A stretch of 64,000 nt of DNA from Herbaspirillum sp. WKF16 (GTDB lineage: Bacteria > Pseudomonadota > Gammaproteobacteria > Burkholderiales > Burkholderiaceae_D): positions 4,650,001 through 4,714,000 of the forward strand of contig NZ_CP118632.1 in assembly GCF_028993615.1 (NCBI RefSeq), in the 5' to 3' direction. The stretch's first letter is position 1. The number at the start of each line of letters is the position of its first letter. The position numbers and the translations under genes are program-made. A model generated the notes under the pieces. It had not been told where the DNA came from, did no database searches, and worked only from the letters and a program-made list of their open reading frames with translations. Shown here one piece after another: positions 34,484 through 43,923 of this stretch.

Positions 34484-34954
34484 CTAAAGAGACCTTATTG
34501 GACCCATTACTTCACCACAGAATAGTCTGGTCTTCTCATCGGTTGCTGGTTCGAATCCACAATAGAATTTTGGAACTTCAGAGTTCTTTGCGAGTATTTT
34601 TGCACCAGCGGCAAGGCCTCGAAGAGCCTCTTCTCGATCACTTTCTATAACATCGGCACTATCGAATATAAGTGACACATCATTCGAATTTTGATACCGA
34701 AGAATACGTATTACAGGCCGATTAATTAATACCCCGCCAATAGAAATTTGATCTGCTCTTATAAAAACAGATACTGCGGTTTCCGCTTCCCATAGAGACG
34801 TTAGGTAATTCTCGTCAATTACATTCAGCTCACACACGCCCAGTTCGCTGTGTGAAGATCCAATGACAACTCCCCCTTTAAGCAGATCATCCACAAGATG
34901 TTTAACCGCACCGTTTTGCACGGCTTCAAAGATTAGTTCCACAAGTCCGTTCAT
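34484..34954 (-). CDS. cdiI: Candidate CDI immunity protein
   Basis: The protein has 156 residues with no signal or membrane span, consistent with a cytoplasmic immunity protein. It starts 4 bp after the cdiA stop, the standard place for the cognate immunity gene. Base composition is clearly AT-richer than the window, with many TTA, ATA and AAT codons, a sign of transfer with the toxin end. I recognise no family; MNGLVELIFEAVQNGAVKHL at the start and an acidic middle (ENYLTSLWEAETAVS) are notable. Function is inferred from position. Confidence 0.75.
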   Translation of the reverse strand: MNGLVELIFEAVQNGAVKHLVDDLLKGGVVIGSSHSELGVCELNVIDENYLTSLWEAETAVSVFIRADQISIGGVLINRPVIRILRYQNSNDVSLIFDSADVIESDREEALRGLAAGAKILAKNSEVPKFYCGFEPATDEKTRLFCGEVMGPIRSL

Positions 34955-34958
34955 ATAT

Positions 34959-37900
34959 TTAATCTAAAAATCCTTTGAATGTGCGATCCATATTCAGACG
35001 GACACCACGTCCATCTGGAAGACGCTTCTCCATAAATGAAATCCCATTTCCTGATTCTTTCTTTAAAAACTCTCCTGGACCGCGAATTATCTCTCGCAAC
35101 TGCTGCATACCTTGCTCATTCCACGTTTTCGTTGAACCTGTAATATCTCCCCATAAATCAGGATTTCGCCCCGCGTGTTTAGACAACGCATGTCCCACGA
35201 CTGTAGTTCCCTTATATTCTTCCTGTGCCGATGAGATCATTATCTTGGTTTCAGAGATTGACAAGCCCCATGACGCGTCCTTTGCACCATCGGCTTTTTG
35301 CCTAGACGGCACCCGTCCCACAGCACCTGTCGCGCCCAATCCACCAACCGCAGTCATCGCATCCGCAAAAGCTTTCTCTTTCTCCGCCGCCGTCCACTGA
35401 TCGTACGGAATCACCTTCCGAAGCTGCCGCTGAGTCTCTTCCAAGGCCGAGTTCATTCTCGAAATCTGCTCGCTGTTGGAGATATATTCCTGCGTCTCGA
35501 TCTCCGTCAGCTTTTGCTTGCCTTGATAGGACTTGCGATCCAGTTCTTCTTGCCTTGCCAATGTCGTCTGCAAGTCGCCAGCGATCTCATCCCGATTCGC
35601 ACGACAGGTTTCGGCGTCAGTACATTTACGTCCCTGGCGCTCACGGCCTAGCTGGTTGTATTCCTTCTCCACGTCGCGACGGCATTGCGAAGGGTTTCCG
35701 CTGGTGGCGCAGTCAGCTTTTGCCTTGAGCTTCTGCTGATCTTCTTCGTGCTTGAGGTAATTGTTGGCAGTCTGGTTAAAGCCGCTGGCAGCGCCTTGCA
35801 CGCCGCCGACCGTTGCCCCTACGGCGGCTCCCGTGGCGGCGATGAGTCCCTTGGTCACGCCCTCAGGCAAGCCCATCGATTTGATCGCGTCCGCGATCTG
35901 GGGCATTGTTGCTGCGGTGACGCCTGCTCCCGCCGCGCCGGCTACACCTCCTGACAAGCCTCCCGCCAAGGTGTGCAGGGCCACGCGATAGGCGCCGCCT
36001 TCTTTCCATTTCTCGATGGCTTCCGTATCTCCTGAATCGACAGCCTTCTTGAGTTGGGCGCCGGCGTAGTCGCCGATTGCCTGTGATGCCTGCTTGCCGA
36101 ATGCTTCCGTGATCTTGGCCTGCGCCTCCACATCCTCCTGCAACTGCCTGCCATCCCATTTCTTCACCAGGGCCTTGCTGCTGTCCTTGTCGCTCCTGAC
36201 CTTGGTGTCGCCGGCGATGCCCGAGACGCCTGCGGTGGTCACGCTGCTTTCGCTGCCGCTGGCGCCGCCTACGCCGACGCCGGCGCCGTTCAAGATGGAT
36301 CTGCCGCCGTTGTTGCCGGCACCTGCGCTGACGCTCTGGCTCTCGGCCTTGTATTCGCTCTTGTTGTTGATGTCGCTGGTGGCCAGGCTGGCCGTCTGCA
36401 ACCGGTTCTTGCCCTCCTCCACCGCCTTGTCGGTGCTGGCGATCTTGGCGCCCTTGAGGTCGGTCTTGCCGGCCACCTTAACCTGGAAGCCGTCGTCTCC
36501 CGCGTTGATGGCGCTCTGTTCGGTGACGCTCTGGTAGTTGCCGTCGACCCGGCTGCGGCTGGCGTTGATGCTGCCGGAGACGCCCCTGCCGGGGCCGGCC
36601 GAGAGGCTGCCGCCCAGGCTCTGTTGCCGGCTCTGGTAGGTGCTGCTGTCTTGCTGGCTTTCGATGGCGAGGTTGCCGCCGATGTCGGCCACGACTTGCT
36701 TGCCCTTGGCTACTGCGCCCTTCAGGGTGGTATCGCCACCGGAGCTCATCGTCAGCGTATTGCCGGCGCTGACCTGGGTGTTGGTGTGGCTGACATCGCT
36801 GCCGTCGCCCTTGCCACGACCGCCCGAGGCGGCCACGTTGAACATCAAGCCGGAGGTGCCGACGGAAGCGCCCACACTCATCGAACTGTTACTGTTGCTG
36901 CTGTGTTGTTCGCTGGTGCTGCGCGATGCGCTCAGGTTGATCTGGTTGTCGGCGTTCAGGAGGACGTTGCGGCCTGCCTCCAGCTTGCTGCCTTGCACGT
37001 TCAGGTTGCTGTCCCGGCCGGCACCCTTGGCGATGATGCTGAGATCGCCGCCGGCCAGCGCTGCCGATCCGACGGCAGTAGTGCTGTGCTGCTCGCTGTG
37101 GCTCTGGCTCTTCGACGTTCCCAGCGAGACCGCCAGGTCGATGCCGCCAGCCAGCGCCTTGCTCTCGCCCACCTGAGTTGCCGTGTTGGCGATGGTCAAG
37201 GCGGCTGCGCCCGCCGCCAGGCCTTTCATGCGGCTGTCCTTGACCTTCTCCGAGGCCTGCTTCAATTGCTGCACCGCCTGCGCGGCCGAGAGCACCGGAT
37301 TGACGATCTGCAAGCTGACGCCGGTTTGCTTGAAGCGCGTGTCCTGCGTGGCGTCGGCGGTGTCGATTGCCGCGCCGATGTCGATCTTGCCGGCCTGGAT
37401 GCGGAGGTCGCCTTGCGGCGCCACGACATGGCTGCCGGCCTGCGTGTAGGCTTGGCCGGACACAACGTTCACGTTGCCGTTGACGGCGCCGATGGTGCTG
37501 GCGTTGTGGTTGACCTGCCGGCTGGCCTGCTCGTTTTCCAGGGTGCGGCTGCCGATGGTGACGCCAACGCCGCCGCCGGAGAGCAGGCCGGAGCTCTTCT
37601 CGACCTTGCTGTAGGTCTGGCTCTGGACGTTCTCGCTGGCGAGGATGTCGATGTTGCCTTGCGCCGCGAGCTGCGTGCCGGCGCTGGAGACCACGTTGCT
37701 ACCGGCAACGCGGATGTCCCGGCCCGCCTGCAGGTTGACGGTGTCACCCGAGAAGGTCGAGCCGATGGCCTGCGTGCCGGTTTGCTTGTCCTTGCTGTGC
37801 ATGCTGCTCGAGGTGAGCGGCCCGGAGGAGGAGATATAGACCTCCTGGTCGTAGCTGCCGGCTTGCGCGGCCGCGCCGATGCTGATGTTGCCGCCGGCGG

Positions 37901-40900
37901 TGGCAGTGATGGCCTTGTCGCTGTTGACGTATGCGGCTTGCGCATTGAGATCGTTGCCTGCGGCCAGCGCCGTATTGCCGCCGCTGCGCATCGTCGTGCC
38001 GTTGGCCTGCTCCTGCTTCTTGTAGAGATGGTTCCTGTCGTCGTAGGTGACCTTGAGTTCTTCCTGCGTCTTGACCGCGTTCAGGTTCAGGTTGTTGCCG
38101 GCGGTCAGCGCGGCGTCGCCTGTGGTGTTGACGGCGGCGGCGTTGAGGTTGATGTCGCGCTGCGCTTGCAGCCAGAGCGTGCCGGCGTCGACGCCGCCGC
38201 TGCGCTCCAGGGCGACCTGCGTGCCGTGGACGCTTTGGCTGGTATTGGCGATCGTGCCGATGTTGGCGTCGCGTCCGGCCACGATGGCCACGCGGTTGCC
38301 GCTGATCGTGCCCGACCGGTTGTTGAAATCGCGGCCTGTCCTCAGCGTTGTCGTGCCGGCGCCGGCGTCACTGGCCATCGTGCCCAGGGTGTTGTCGATG
38401 TCCTGCGAGGCGGCGATGGCCAGCGTGGTGTTGGCGCGCAGGGTGCCTGCATTGGCCAGGCTGCCGTTGATGCGCAGGTCGATGCTGTCGGCGGCGATCA
38501 GGGCGCCGGTGGGCTTGAGGTCCTGCTCGCGCAGGCGGGACAGGTACACCTTGGGCACCAGCGCTTTCTGGGTGGAGCCGTCAGGCAAGCTGACGTCTTG
38601 CTCAACCAGCCACACCAGGTCGCTGGTCAGTTGCGCCATCTGCGCCGCCGACAGGGCAATGCCCGGGGCCAGGCCGAAGCGTTGCCCATAGGTCACGCCG
38701 GCGTCCATCAATGCCCGGTACTGGTCTTCGTCGCTGGCGTAGGCGCCGAGCTGCTTGCGTCCGGTCAGCCTCAGGATCTGGTCGTTGACCAGTTGCTGCT
38801 CGTAGTAGCCGTCGCCCAGGCGCTTTTGTGCGCGCTGCGGATCCATGGCCAGGCGGCCCAGTTGATAGTCGCTGGAGAGGAAGAGGCGATAGTTGACGAA
38901 GGCCGGGTCGGTTTCGATGTAGTGCGTGCTGCCGGGGGCCGTCCCCGGACGATAAAGCTGGCTCGATGCCAGCAGCGCCACCTGCGGCGCCTGGCCGGCG
39001 GCGGGATTGGCGCGGCTGTCCGGTGTAGTGTGGGCTTGCGCCTTCCAGATACCCAGATCGAAGTGGGTGACCGGCAGGTCGTAGCTGGGATAACTGATGC
39101 TGTCTTTGTTGCAGGTCCTTGTACCGCCGGCACAGCTCTTGGTGGTGCGGTGTATGGAGACAACATCGCGGTGAACGTGGATCTCCCCCTGAGGATTGGT
39201 GCCGCCGTTGCTGGCGCCATCGATCGTTCCATTGAGCGCACCGCCTGCCACGATGGCGCTCTTGTCGTTGGTCACCGTGCCGCCGGAGAACAGCATATCG
39301 CCACGCGAGACAATCTTGCCCGGATCGCTTGCCGTGACGACGGTGCTACGGGTGGTCTCGGTGATCTCGCGGATGGTGTAGTGGTTGAAGCGCCCGCCGG
39401 TGTCCCGCACCACGAGCTGCATCACGCTGCCATCCGGCTCCAGATAAACCGCGTCAGCGGCGTAGACGTGGCTGTAGCCGTCGATCTCGTACTCGGTCCA
39501 GCTACGTGTCTTGCTCGGATCAAGCTGAAGCTCACTGGCAAAGTGCGCATTGGCGTTCAACAGCGCGGCGCTGGCAATCGTCAGCTTGCCGCCGGCGTCG
39601 ATGGCGGCCGAGCTGTTGGTGACGCTGGCGGCTTTGCCCACCGCCTTGCCATTGCCGTCCAATGCGCCGCCGATGGCGATATCGCCATCGCTCTTGATCA
39701 ACGCATGCTCGCGATTGACGATGTTGGCCGCGCCGATGTTCAGGCTATTGCGCGCGGCGATCACGCCGGCCGGGACGTTATCGCCGTAGACGCCTTCGTG
39801 GTCGTTAGTGACGCTCCTGGCGGCAATGGCGACATCCTCGCCATAGATGCGGCCGGTGTTGACGATGCCCTGTTCGGCTTGCAGCAAGGTCGTTTGGCCG
39901 GCAAAGAGCAGCCCGTCCTTGCGGTTGACGATATTGGCGGCCCGCACGCTCACATTGCCGCCTGCGGCCAATTCCCCCTGGTTGCTGAAGTCGCCCGTGG
40001 TGGCGATGGCCAGGTCGCCGGCCGCGCCGATGGCGTCGCCCTGCGCGTGGGAGAAATCGCTGCGCAGTCCCAGGCTGGCGTTGCGGTTGCTGCGGATCTC
40101 GCCGGCGGTATTGCCGAGCGCGCCGGCCGCGAGGGCCAGGTCGCCGCCGGACAGGATTTTCCCGCCGGCGTTGTCGATCACGCCCGCCTGCAACGCCATG
40201 GCCGCGCCCGAGGACAAGGTGGCGCGGTTCACGATGGCTTCGCCGCTGCCGATGCGCATCGCTGCGGCGGCGCTCGTGGGGCCATGGAGCGTGACCTTGC
40301 CCGCGCTGTCGATCTCGAACTCCCCGGCCGAGGCCATCTTGCCGTAGCTCCTCACGCCCACCCCGGCCTCGGTGCCGATCAGCCGGATGCGGTTGGCGTA
40401 CATGCCGCCGATGGCGGCCACGTCCAGCGCCACCGTCGGCGCGCCGCCCGCGCCGGCAATCACCTGCACGCCCAGGTTGGCGTAGTCGACCCGGTTGGCG
40501 CCGGTGATCACGTTGGCGCGATCGGCCCACAACGCGGCGTTGAGCTGCACGCTGCGCGCGATCAGGTCGACCTGGGCGGTGCCGCTGTCGTTGAAGCCCT
40601 CGCCGCCGACGGCGATGCTGCCCTGCGTGACCCGCAGCGCCTCGAGCGCGCCGCCGCTGCCGAAGACCGGCGTGCCGGTGGTGAGGGTGCCGCGGCTGGC
40701 GTTGATGAAACCGAAGCCGTCGACCAGGATGCCGTTGGGATTGGACACCACCACGTCGGCCCGCTGGCCGGCCACTTCCAGGTAACCGCGCAGCTGGCTG
40801 GGGTTGGTGCTGTTGACCTCGTTGACGATCAGCCGCGCCGGCTTGCCGCCCAGGCTCGGGTTGGCGCCGACCCAGCCGCCTTGCTGCGTGAGCGCGTTGC

Positions 40901-41174
40901 CGGTGGCGTTGTTGAGGAGGGCGCCGCCGCGCCCGATGTTGAACTGCTGGTACTGGTTATGCGATACGCCGGCCGCATTGGGCGCCACGATCTGCACCAG
41001 CGCACGGCCGTTGGCGGTGCTGTCGATCACCGGACGGTGCGGGCCGGATGGGGCGGCGACGATCTGGGCGCGGGCGTCCGGCGGTGCGATGGCGCCATGC
41101 ATGACGACGATGGCGCCAATCAGCGAAATGAGGCGGAGGTGGAGACGGACGCGGGATGGGCTCGGCTTGTTCAC
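34959..41174 (-). CDS. cdiA: CdiA/filamentous hemagglutinin-type two-partner exoprotein with C-terminal toxin
   Basis: The protein has 2071 residues. A long signal sequence ends near ARA-Q37. A two-partner-secretion domain follows (about 40-280), with QIVAPNAAGVSHNQYQQFNI and NPNGI at 145-149. Next come hundreds of residues of FHA-type beta-helix repeats rich in GN, TNxG and serine-glycine tracts (about 300-1600). A Gly/Ala hydrophobic segment near 1740-1790 precedes NNYLKHEE at 1804-1811, which takes the place of the VENN motif of other CdiA proteins. The last 260 residues are the variable toxin, ending with GHALSKHAGRNPDLW (from 1994) and DGRGVRLN (2054-2061). The exoprotein is exported by the adjacent FhaC-like protein, displayed, and cut to deliver the toxin to neighbours (family knowledge). 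Confidence 0.9.
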   Translation of the reverse strand: MNKPSPSRVRLHLRLISLIGAIVVMHGAIAPPDARAQIVAAPSGPHRPVIDSTANGRALVQIVAPNAAGVSHNQYQQFNIGRGGALLNNATGNALTQQGGWVGANPSLGGKPARLIVNEVNSTNPSQLRGYLEVAGQRADVVVSNPNGILVDGFGFINASRGTLTTGTPVFGSGGALEALRVTQGSIAVGGEGFNDSGTAQVDLIARSVQLNAALWADRANVITGANRVDYANLGVQVIAGAGGAPTVALDVAAIGGMYANRIRLIGTEAGVGVRSYGKMASAGEFEIDSAGKVTLHGPTSAAAAMRIGSGEAIVNRATLSSGAAMALQAGVIDNAGGKILSGGDLALAAGALGNTAGEIRSNRNASLGLRSDFSHAQGDAIGAAGDLAIATTGDFSNQGELAAGGNVSVRAANIVNRKDGLLFAGQTTLLQAEQGIVNTGRIYGEDVAIAARSVTNDHEGVYGDNVPAGVIAARNSLNIGAANIVNREHALIKSDGDIAIGGALDGNGKAVGKAASVTNSSAAIDAGGKLTIASAALLNANAHFASELQLDPSKTRSWTEYEIDGYSHVYAADAVYLEPDGSVMQLVVRDTGGRFNHYTIREITETTRSTVVTASDPGKIVSRGDMLFSGGTVTNDKSAIVAGGALNGTIDGASNGGTNPQGEIHVHRDVVSIHRTTKSCAGGTRTCNKDSISYPSYDLPVTHFDLGIWKAQAHTTPDSRANPAAGQAPQVALLASSQLYRPGTAPGSTHYIETDPAFVNYRLFLSSDYQLGRLAMDPQRAQKRLGDGYYEQQLVNDQILRLTGRKQLGAYASDEDQYRALMDAGVTYGQRFGLAPGIALSAAQMAQLTSDLVWLVEQDVSLPDGSTQKALVPKVYLSRLREQDLKPTGALIAADSIDLRINGSLANAGTLRANTTLAIAASQDIDNTLGTMASDAGAGTTTLRTGRDFNNRSGTISGNRVAIVAGRDANIGTIANTSQSVHGTQVALERSGGVDAGTLWLQAQRDINLNAAAVNTTGDAALTAGNNLNLNAVKTQEELKVTYDDRNHLYKKQEQANGTTMRSGGNTALAAGNDLNAQAAYVNSDKAITATAGGNISIGAAAQAGSYDQEVYISSSGPLTSSSMHSKDKQTGTQAIGSTFSGDTVNLQAGRDIRVAGSNVVSSAGTQLAAQGNIDILASENVQSQTYSKVEKSSGLLSGGGVGVTIGSRTLENEQASRQVNHNASTIGAVNGNVNVVSGQAYTQAGSHVVAPQGDLRIQAGKIDIGAAIDTADATQDTRFKQTGVSLQIVNPVLSAAQAVQQLKQASEKVKDSRMKGLAAGAAALTIANTATQVGESKALAGGIDLAVSLGTSKSQSHSEQHSTTAVGSAALAGGDLSIIAKGAGRDSNLNVQGSKLEAGRNVLLNADNQINLSASRSTSEQHSSNSNSSMSVGASVGTSGLMFNVAASGGRGKGDGSDVSHTNTQVSAGNTLTMSSGGDTTLKGAVAKGKQVVADIGGNLAIESQQDSSTYQSRQQSLGGSLSAGPGRGVSGSINASRSRVDGNYQSVTEQSAINAGDDGFQVKVAGKTDLKGAKIASTDKAVEEGKNRLQTASLATSDINNKSEYKAESQSVSAGAGNNGGRSILNGAGVGVGGASGSESSVTTAGVSGIAGDTKVRSDKDSSKALVKKWDGRQLQEDVEAQAKITEAFGKQASQAIGDYAGAQLKKAVDSGDTEAIEKWKEGGAYRVALHTLAGGLSGGVAGAAGAGVTAATMPQIADAIKSMGLPEGVTKGLIAATGAAVGATVGGVQGAASGFNQTANNYLKHEEDQQKLKAKADCATSGNPSQCRRDVEKEYNQLGRERQGRKCTDAETCRANRDEIAGDLQTTLARQEELDRKSYQGKQKLTEIETQEYISNSEQISRMNSALEETQRQLRKVIPYDQWTAAEKEKAFADAMTAVGGLGATGAVGRVPSRQKADGAKDASWGLSISETKIMISSAQEEYKGTTVVGHALSKHAGRNPDLWGDITGSTKTWNEQGMQQLREIIRGPGEFLKKESGNGISFMEKRLPDGRGVRLNMDRTFKGFLD

Positions 41175-41442
41175 TGGCGGATTCCGGATTGGAAGGACTC
41201 CGAAGAGTCGAGCAAATCGCCAGCGAATCCAATAGAAGAAATACGAACTCTTGAGCTTCCGTTAAATCTCGGAAAATTACGGCGCACATTTCAGCCGCCA
41301 GCGATGGGCGAGCGACGGCGAATTCCCTATGATCGACGGCCTTGGCACTCTCCATGCCAGCCGTGCCGACAGCACCTCGTGGTCGGATTGATCGCCACCC
41401 AAAGTCGCAGTCCGCCGCGGCTTTCTCATTTGGAAATCCGCA

Positions 41443-43233
41443 GTGAATGCGATGAACCGGAATCGTCCGTATCGGGCAAGGCTTGCCGCAAGCGGCGTGT
41501 TGATGTGGATGTTGCTGTCGCTGGCCGCCGGCCAGGCGATGGCCCAGGCGCCAGATGCCGATGCGCAGCGTCGCGCCCGACGGGAGTCTGAGCTGCTGCA
41601 GCAGCGCGAGCAGCTGCAGCGACAAGCCGAGGAACGCATGCAGCTGCAGCAAGCGCCCGAAGTCAAACTACAGGAGGATAAGGCGCATTCGACCGACGAT
41701 GCCGCGCTCCCCGAGGAAGCGCCCTGCTTCGCCATCCGCGAGCTGCGCCTGGCGCTGCCCGCGCAATTGTCGCCGGCGCAGTCACGGCTGGGCGCGAGCT
41801 TGTTGCCGCTGGATGCGTTCCATTTTCTGCAGCAGGCGCTGGATGTCTACAGGGACAAGTGTATCGGCCGCGAAGGCCTCAACCTGATCGGCCGGCGCAT
41901 GTCGGCGCTGCTGCTGGCGCGCGGATACTCGACCACACGCGTCGGCATCCCGGAGCAAGACCTCTCGGCGGGCACGTTGACGCTGGTGCTGATTCCAGGC
42001 GTGATCGGCTCCATCGGCCTGGGTAGGCCGGGGATGCCGGGCAGCTGGAGAAGCGCCTTTCCTGCCCGTCCCGGCGATCTGCTGAACCTGCGCGAGCTGG
42101 AGCAAGGCATGGAACAGATGAAGCGCGTGCCTTCGCATGAAGTGGAGATGCAGATCTCGCCCGGTGATCGCCTGGGCGAAAGCGATATCGTGATCAATGT
42201 CGCGGCGACAAAGCCGTGGCGGCTGTCGGCGTCGCTCGACGACAGCGGCGCCAAGGGCACCGGCAAGCTGCAGGCCGGCCTCAATCTCGCGCTCGACAAT
42301 CCGCTGGGGCTCAACGACCTGTTCAACGTCACGCTCAATACCGACGCCGATCGCAGCGGCAACCAACGCGGCACCACCGGCAATAATTTCTCCTGGTCGG
42401 TGCCCTATGGCGACTGGAGCTTCGCCGTTGCCGCCGGCAGCTATCGGTATCACCAGCGCTTCGCCGGCCTCTTCCAGTCCTTCACCTCCAGCGGCAAATC
42501 GGACAACATGGATGTGAGGGCGACCTGGATGATCCAGCGCGACCAGCAGCAAAAGAACAGCATCCAGTTCAAGATCGGCAAGCGCTGGAGCCGCGCCTAC
42601 CTGGAAGATACCGAGCTGGACAACCAGCGCCGCAACGCCAGCTTCGCGGAGATTGCCTGGCTGCACCGGCGCCGTCTCGGCAGCGCCCAACTGGACCTGT
42701 CGCTGGCCAATCGCTGGGGCGTGAGCTGGTTCAACGGCGATGCCGATCCCGCGTTCCGCCAGCCTGGCGACCCGACCCTGCGCTACACGCTGCAGACCAT
42801 CGATGCCAGCCTGCTGGCGCCCTTTGCGCTGGCCGGCCAGTCGCTGACCTACATCGGCGCCTTGCGCGGACAGAGCACACGCTCGGTGCTCCATGCGAGC
42901 GAACAGCTATCCATCGGGAACCGGTATACCGTGCGCGGCTTCGACGGCGAACTGAGCCTGGCCGCCGAGCGCGGATTCTTCATGCGCAACGAGATCGACG
43001 CACCACTGGGAGAGCGCAACCATTCGCTCTACGCCGGCCTGGATATCGGCAAGCTCTACGGTCCCGCCGTCAGCAAGCTGCTGGGCGACAAGCTGGCCGG
43101 CGCGGCGCTGGGCATGCGCGGCAACCTGCTCGGCCTGAGCTACGACATGTTCATCGGATGGGCGCTGTACAAGCCGCAGAACTTCCGCACCGGCGCGCAG
43201 GCGGCCGGGTTCTCGCTGGGATACCAGTACTGA
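41443..43233 (+). CDS. cdiB: CdiB/FhaC/ShlB-family outer-membrane transporter
   Basis: The protein has 596 residues. The signal peptide ends near AMA-Q35. A Gln/Glu-rich coiled segment (36-80, with RRESELLQQREQLQRQ) resembles the N-terminal plug-helix region. POTRA-type domains follow (REGLNLIGRRMSALLLARGY, then GIPEQDLSAGTLTLVLIPG). The barrel carries VRGFDGE at 497-503, the lid-loop VRGY-type motif, and ends GFSLGYQY. It would secrete the adjacent CdiA. Its start is divergent from cdiA with a 268-bp AT-moderate gap, unlike the collinear order of classical cdi loci. Confidence 0.93.
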   Translation: MNAMNRNRPYRARLAASGVLMWMLLSLAAGQAMAQAPDADAQRRARRESELLQQREQLQRQAEERMQLQQAPEVKLQEDKAHSTDDAALPEEAPCFAIRELRLALPAQLSPAQSRLGASLLPLDAFHFLQQALDVYRDKCIGREGLNLIGRRMSALLLARGYSTTRVGIPEQDLSAGTLTLVLIPGVIGSIGLGRPGMPGSWRSAFPARPGDLLNLRELEQGMEQMKRVPSHEVEMQISPGDRLGESDIVINVAATKPWRLSASLDDSGAKGTGKLQAGLNLALDNPLGLNDLFNVTLNTDADRSGNQRGTTGNNFSWSVPYGDWSFAVAAGSYRYHQRFAGLFQSFTSSGKSDNMDVRATWMIQRDQQQKNSIQFKIGKRWSRAYLEDTELDNQRRNASFAEIAWLHRRRLGSAQLDLSLANRWGVSWFNGDADPAFRQPGDPTLRYTLQTIDASLLAPFALAGQSLTYIGALRGQSTRSVLHASEQLSIGNRYTVRGFDGELSLAAERGFFMRNEIDAPLGERNHSLYAGLDIGKLYGPAVSKLLGDKLAGAALGMRGNLLGLSYDMFIGWALYKPQNFRTGAQAAGFSLGYQY

Positions 43234-43293
43234 TGCCGGACAACTTGACTGGCATCCTCCGCCCTCTTTCCCCCACCCGTCCTCCATCCTCGC

Positions 43294-43740
43294 TCAGAGC
43301 CTGGCCTCATTGCTCACCCACTTCGTGATGTGCTTGCCCACCGACACCAGCTCGCCATGCTGGTTGGTCACCTCCATGTCGGCCACCGTGCGGGCGCGTT
43401 CTTCGTCGATGGCGCTGATCTTGTAGTGGACGGTCACGGTGTCGCCGAAGAACACCGGCTTGAGGAAGCGCAGGCCGTCGTAGCCCAGCGACACCGGTGT
43501 GGTGTCGATGCCGCGCTCGATGCTGCCGGCCTGCATCCTGGCCGAGGCGGTCGACATGAACCCTACCAGCAGCGCGCCGTGCACGATGCGGCGACCGTAG
43601 GCCGTGCCTTGCATGAACTGCTCGTTGACGTGGTTGGGTGAGAAGTCGCCGGTGATGCCGGCGAACAGGTAAACGTCGGCCTCGCCGACGGTCTTGCTGA
43701 AGGTTACGGTGTCGCCGAGGCGGGCATGGGTAATGGTCAT
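43294..43740 (-). CDS. MaoC-like (R)-enoyl-CoA hydratase/dehydratase
   Basis: The protein has 148 residues, a hotdog fold. The hydratase-2 motif with the catalytic Asp32 and His37 in DFSPNHVNEQF, and RRIVHGALLVG after it, is clear. It would hydrate an enoyl-CoA or dehydrate a hydroxyacyl-CoA. The ATG at 43740 has AGGAGAAGCC upstream. It is divergent from the CoA-transferase gene with 183 bp between starts and two LacI-type operators in that gap, so both sides are probably co-regulated. Confidence 0.92.
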   Translation of the reverse strand: MTITHARLGDTVTFSKTVGEADVYLFAGITGDFSPNHVNEQFMQGTAYGRRIVHGALLVGFMSTASARMQAGSIERGIDTTPVSLGYDGLRFLKPVFFGDTVTVHYKISAIDEERARTVADMEVTNQHGELVSVGKHITKWVSNEARL

Positions 43741-43769
43741 GGCTTCTCCTGTTAAAGTGATGGCTTTTA

Positions 43770-43785
43770 TTGTAATCGCTTTCAA
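43770..43785. promoter_or_regulatory. LacI-type operator, imperfect
   Basis: TTGTAATCGCTTTCAA keeps the LacI/GalR-type central CG and the outer TTG/CAA of the perfect site 121 bp away, with one mismatch pair in the arms. It lies 30 bp upstream of the MaoC start. Two spaced sites allow looping repression (inference). Confidence 0.65.
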
Positions 43786-43890
43786 ATACAAACGAAATTT
43801 GTCCATCGAGAAAGATGCGATCGATTGCACTGCACAATACAAATTGGCACTGATGCATTGACTTGACCGGTTCTTCTGTCTTATTCTTTT

Positions 43891-43906
43891 TTGTAAGCGC
43901 TTACAA
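43891..43906. promoter_or_regulatory. LacI-type operator, perfect palindrome
   Basis: TTGTAAGCGCTTACAA is a perfect 16-bp palindrome, 18 bp before the CoA-transferase start. A palindrome with central GCGC is the typical target of LacI/GalR proteins, and such a regulator is encoded at 47.2-48.3 kb. Confidence 0.8.
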
Positions 43907-43923
43907 ATAATGGAATAAAGTCG

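Noticed and set aside
34339..34650. 103-residue open frame on the plus strand overlapping cdiI
   Set aside because: It overlaps the immunity gene antisense, has no ribosome site and no recognisable domain.
36624..41591. A 1655-residue open frame antisense to cdiA
   Set aside because: It mirrors the GC-rich codons of cdiA in another frame, its protein is a low-complexity Ala/Gly/Val-rich chain without domains, and the sense gene has clear exoprotein features.
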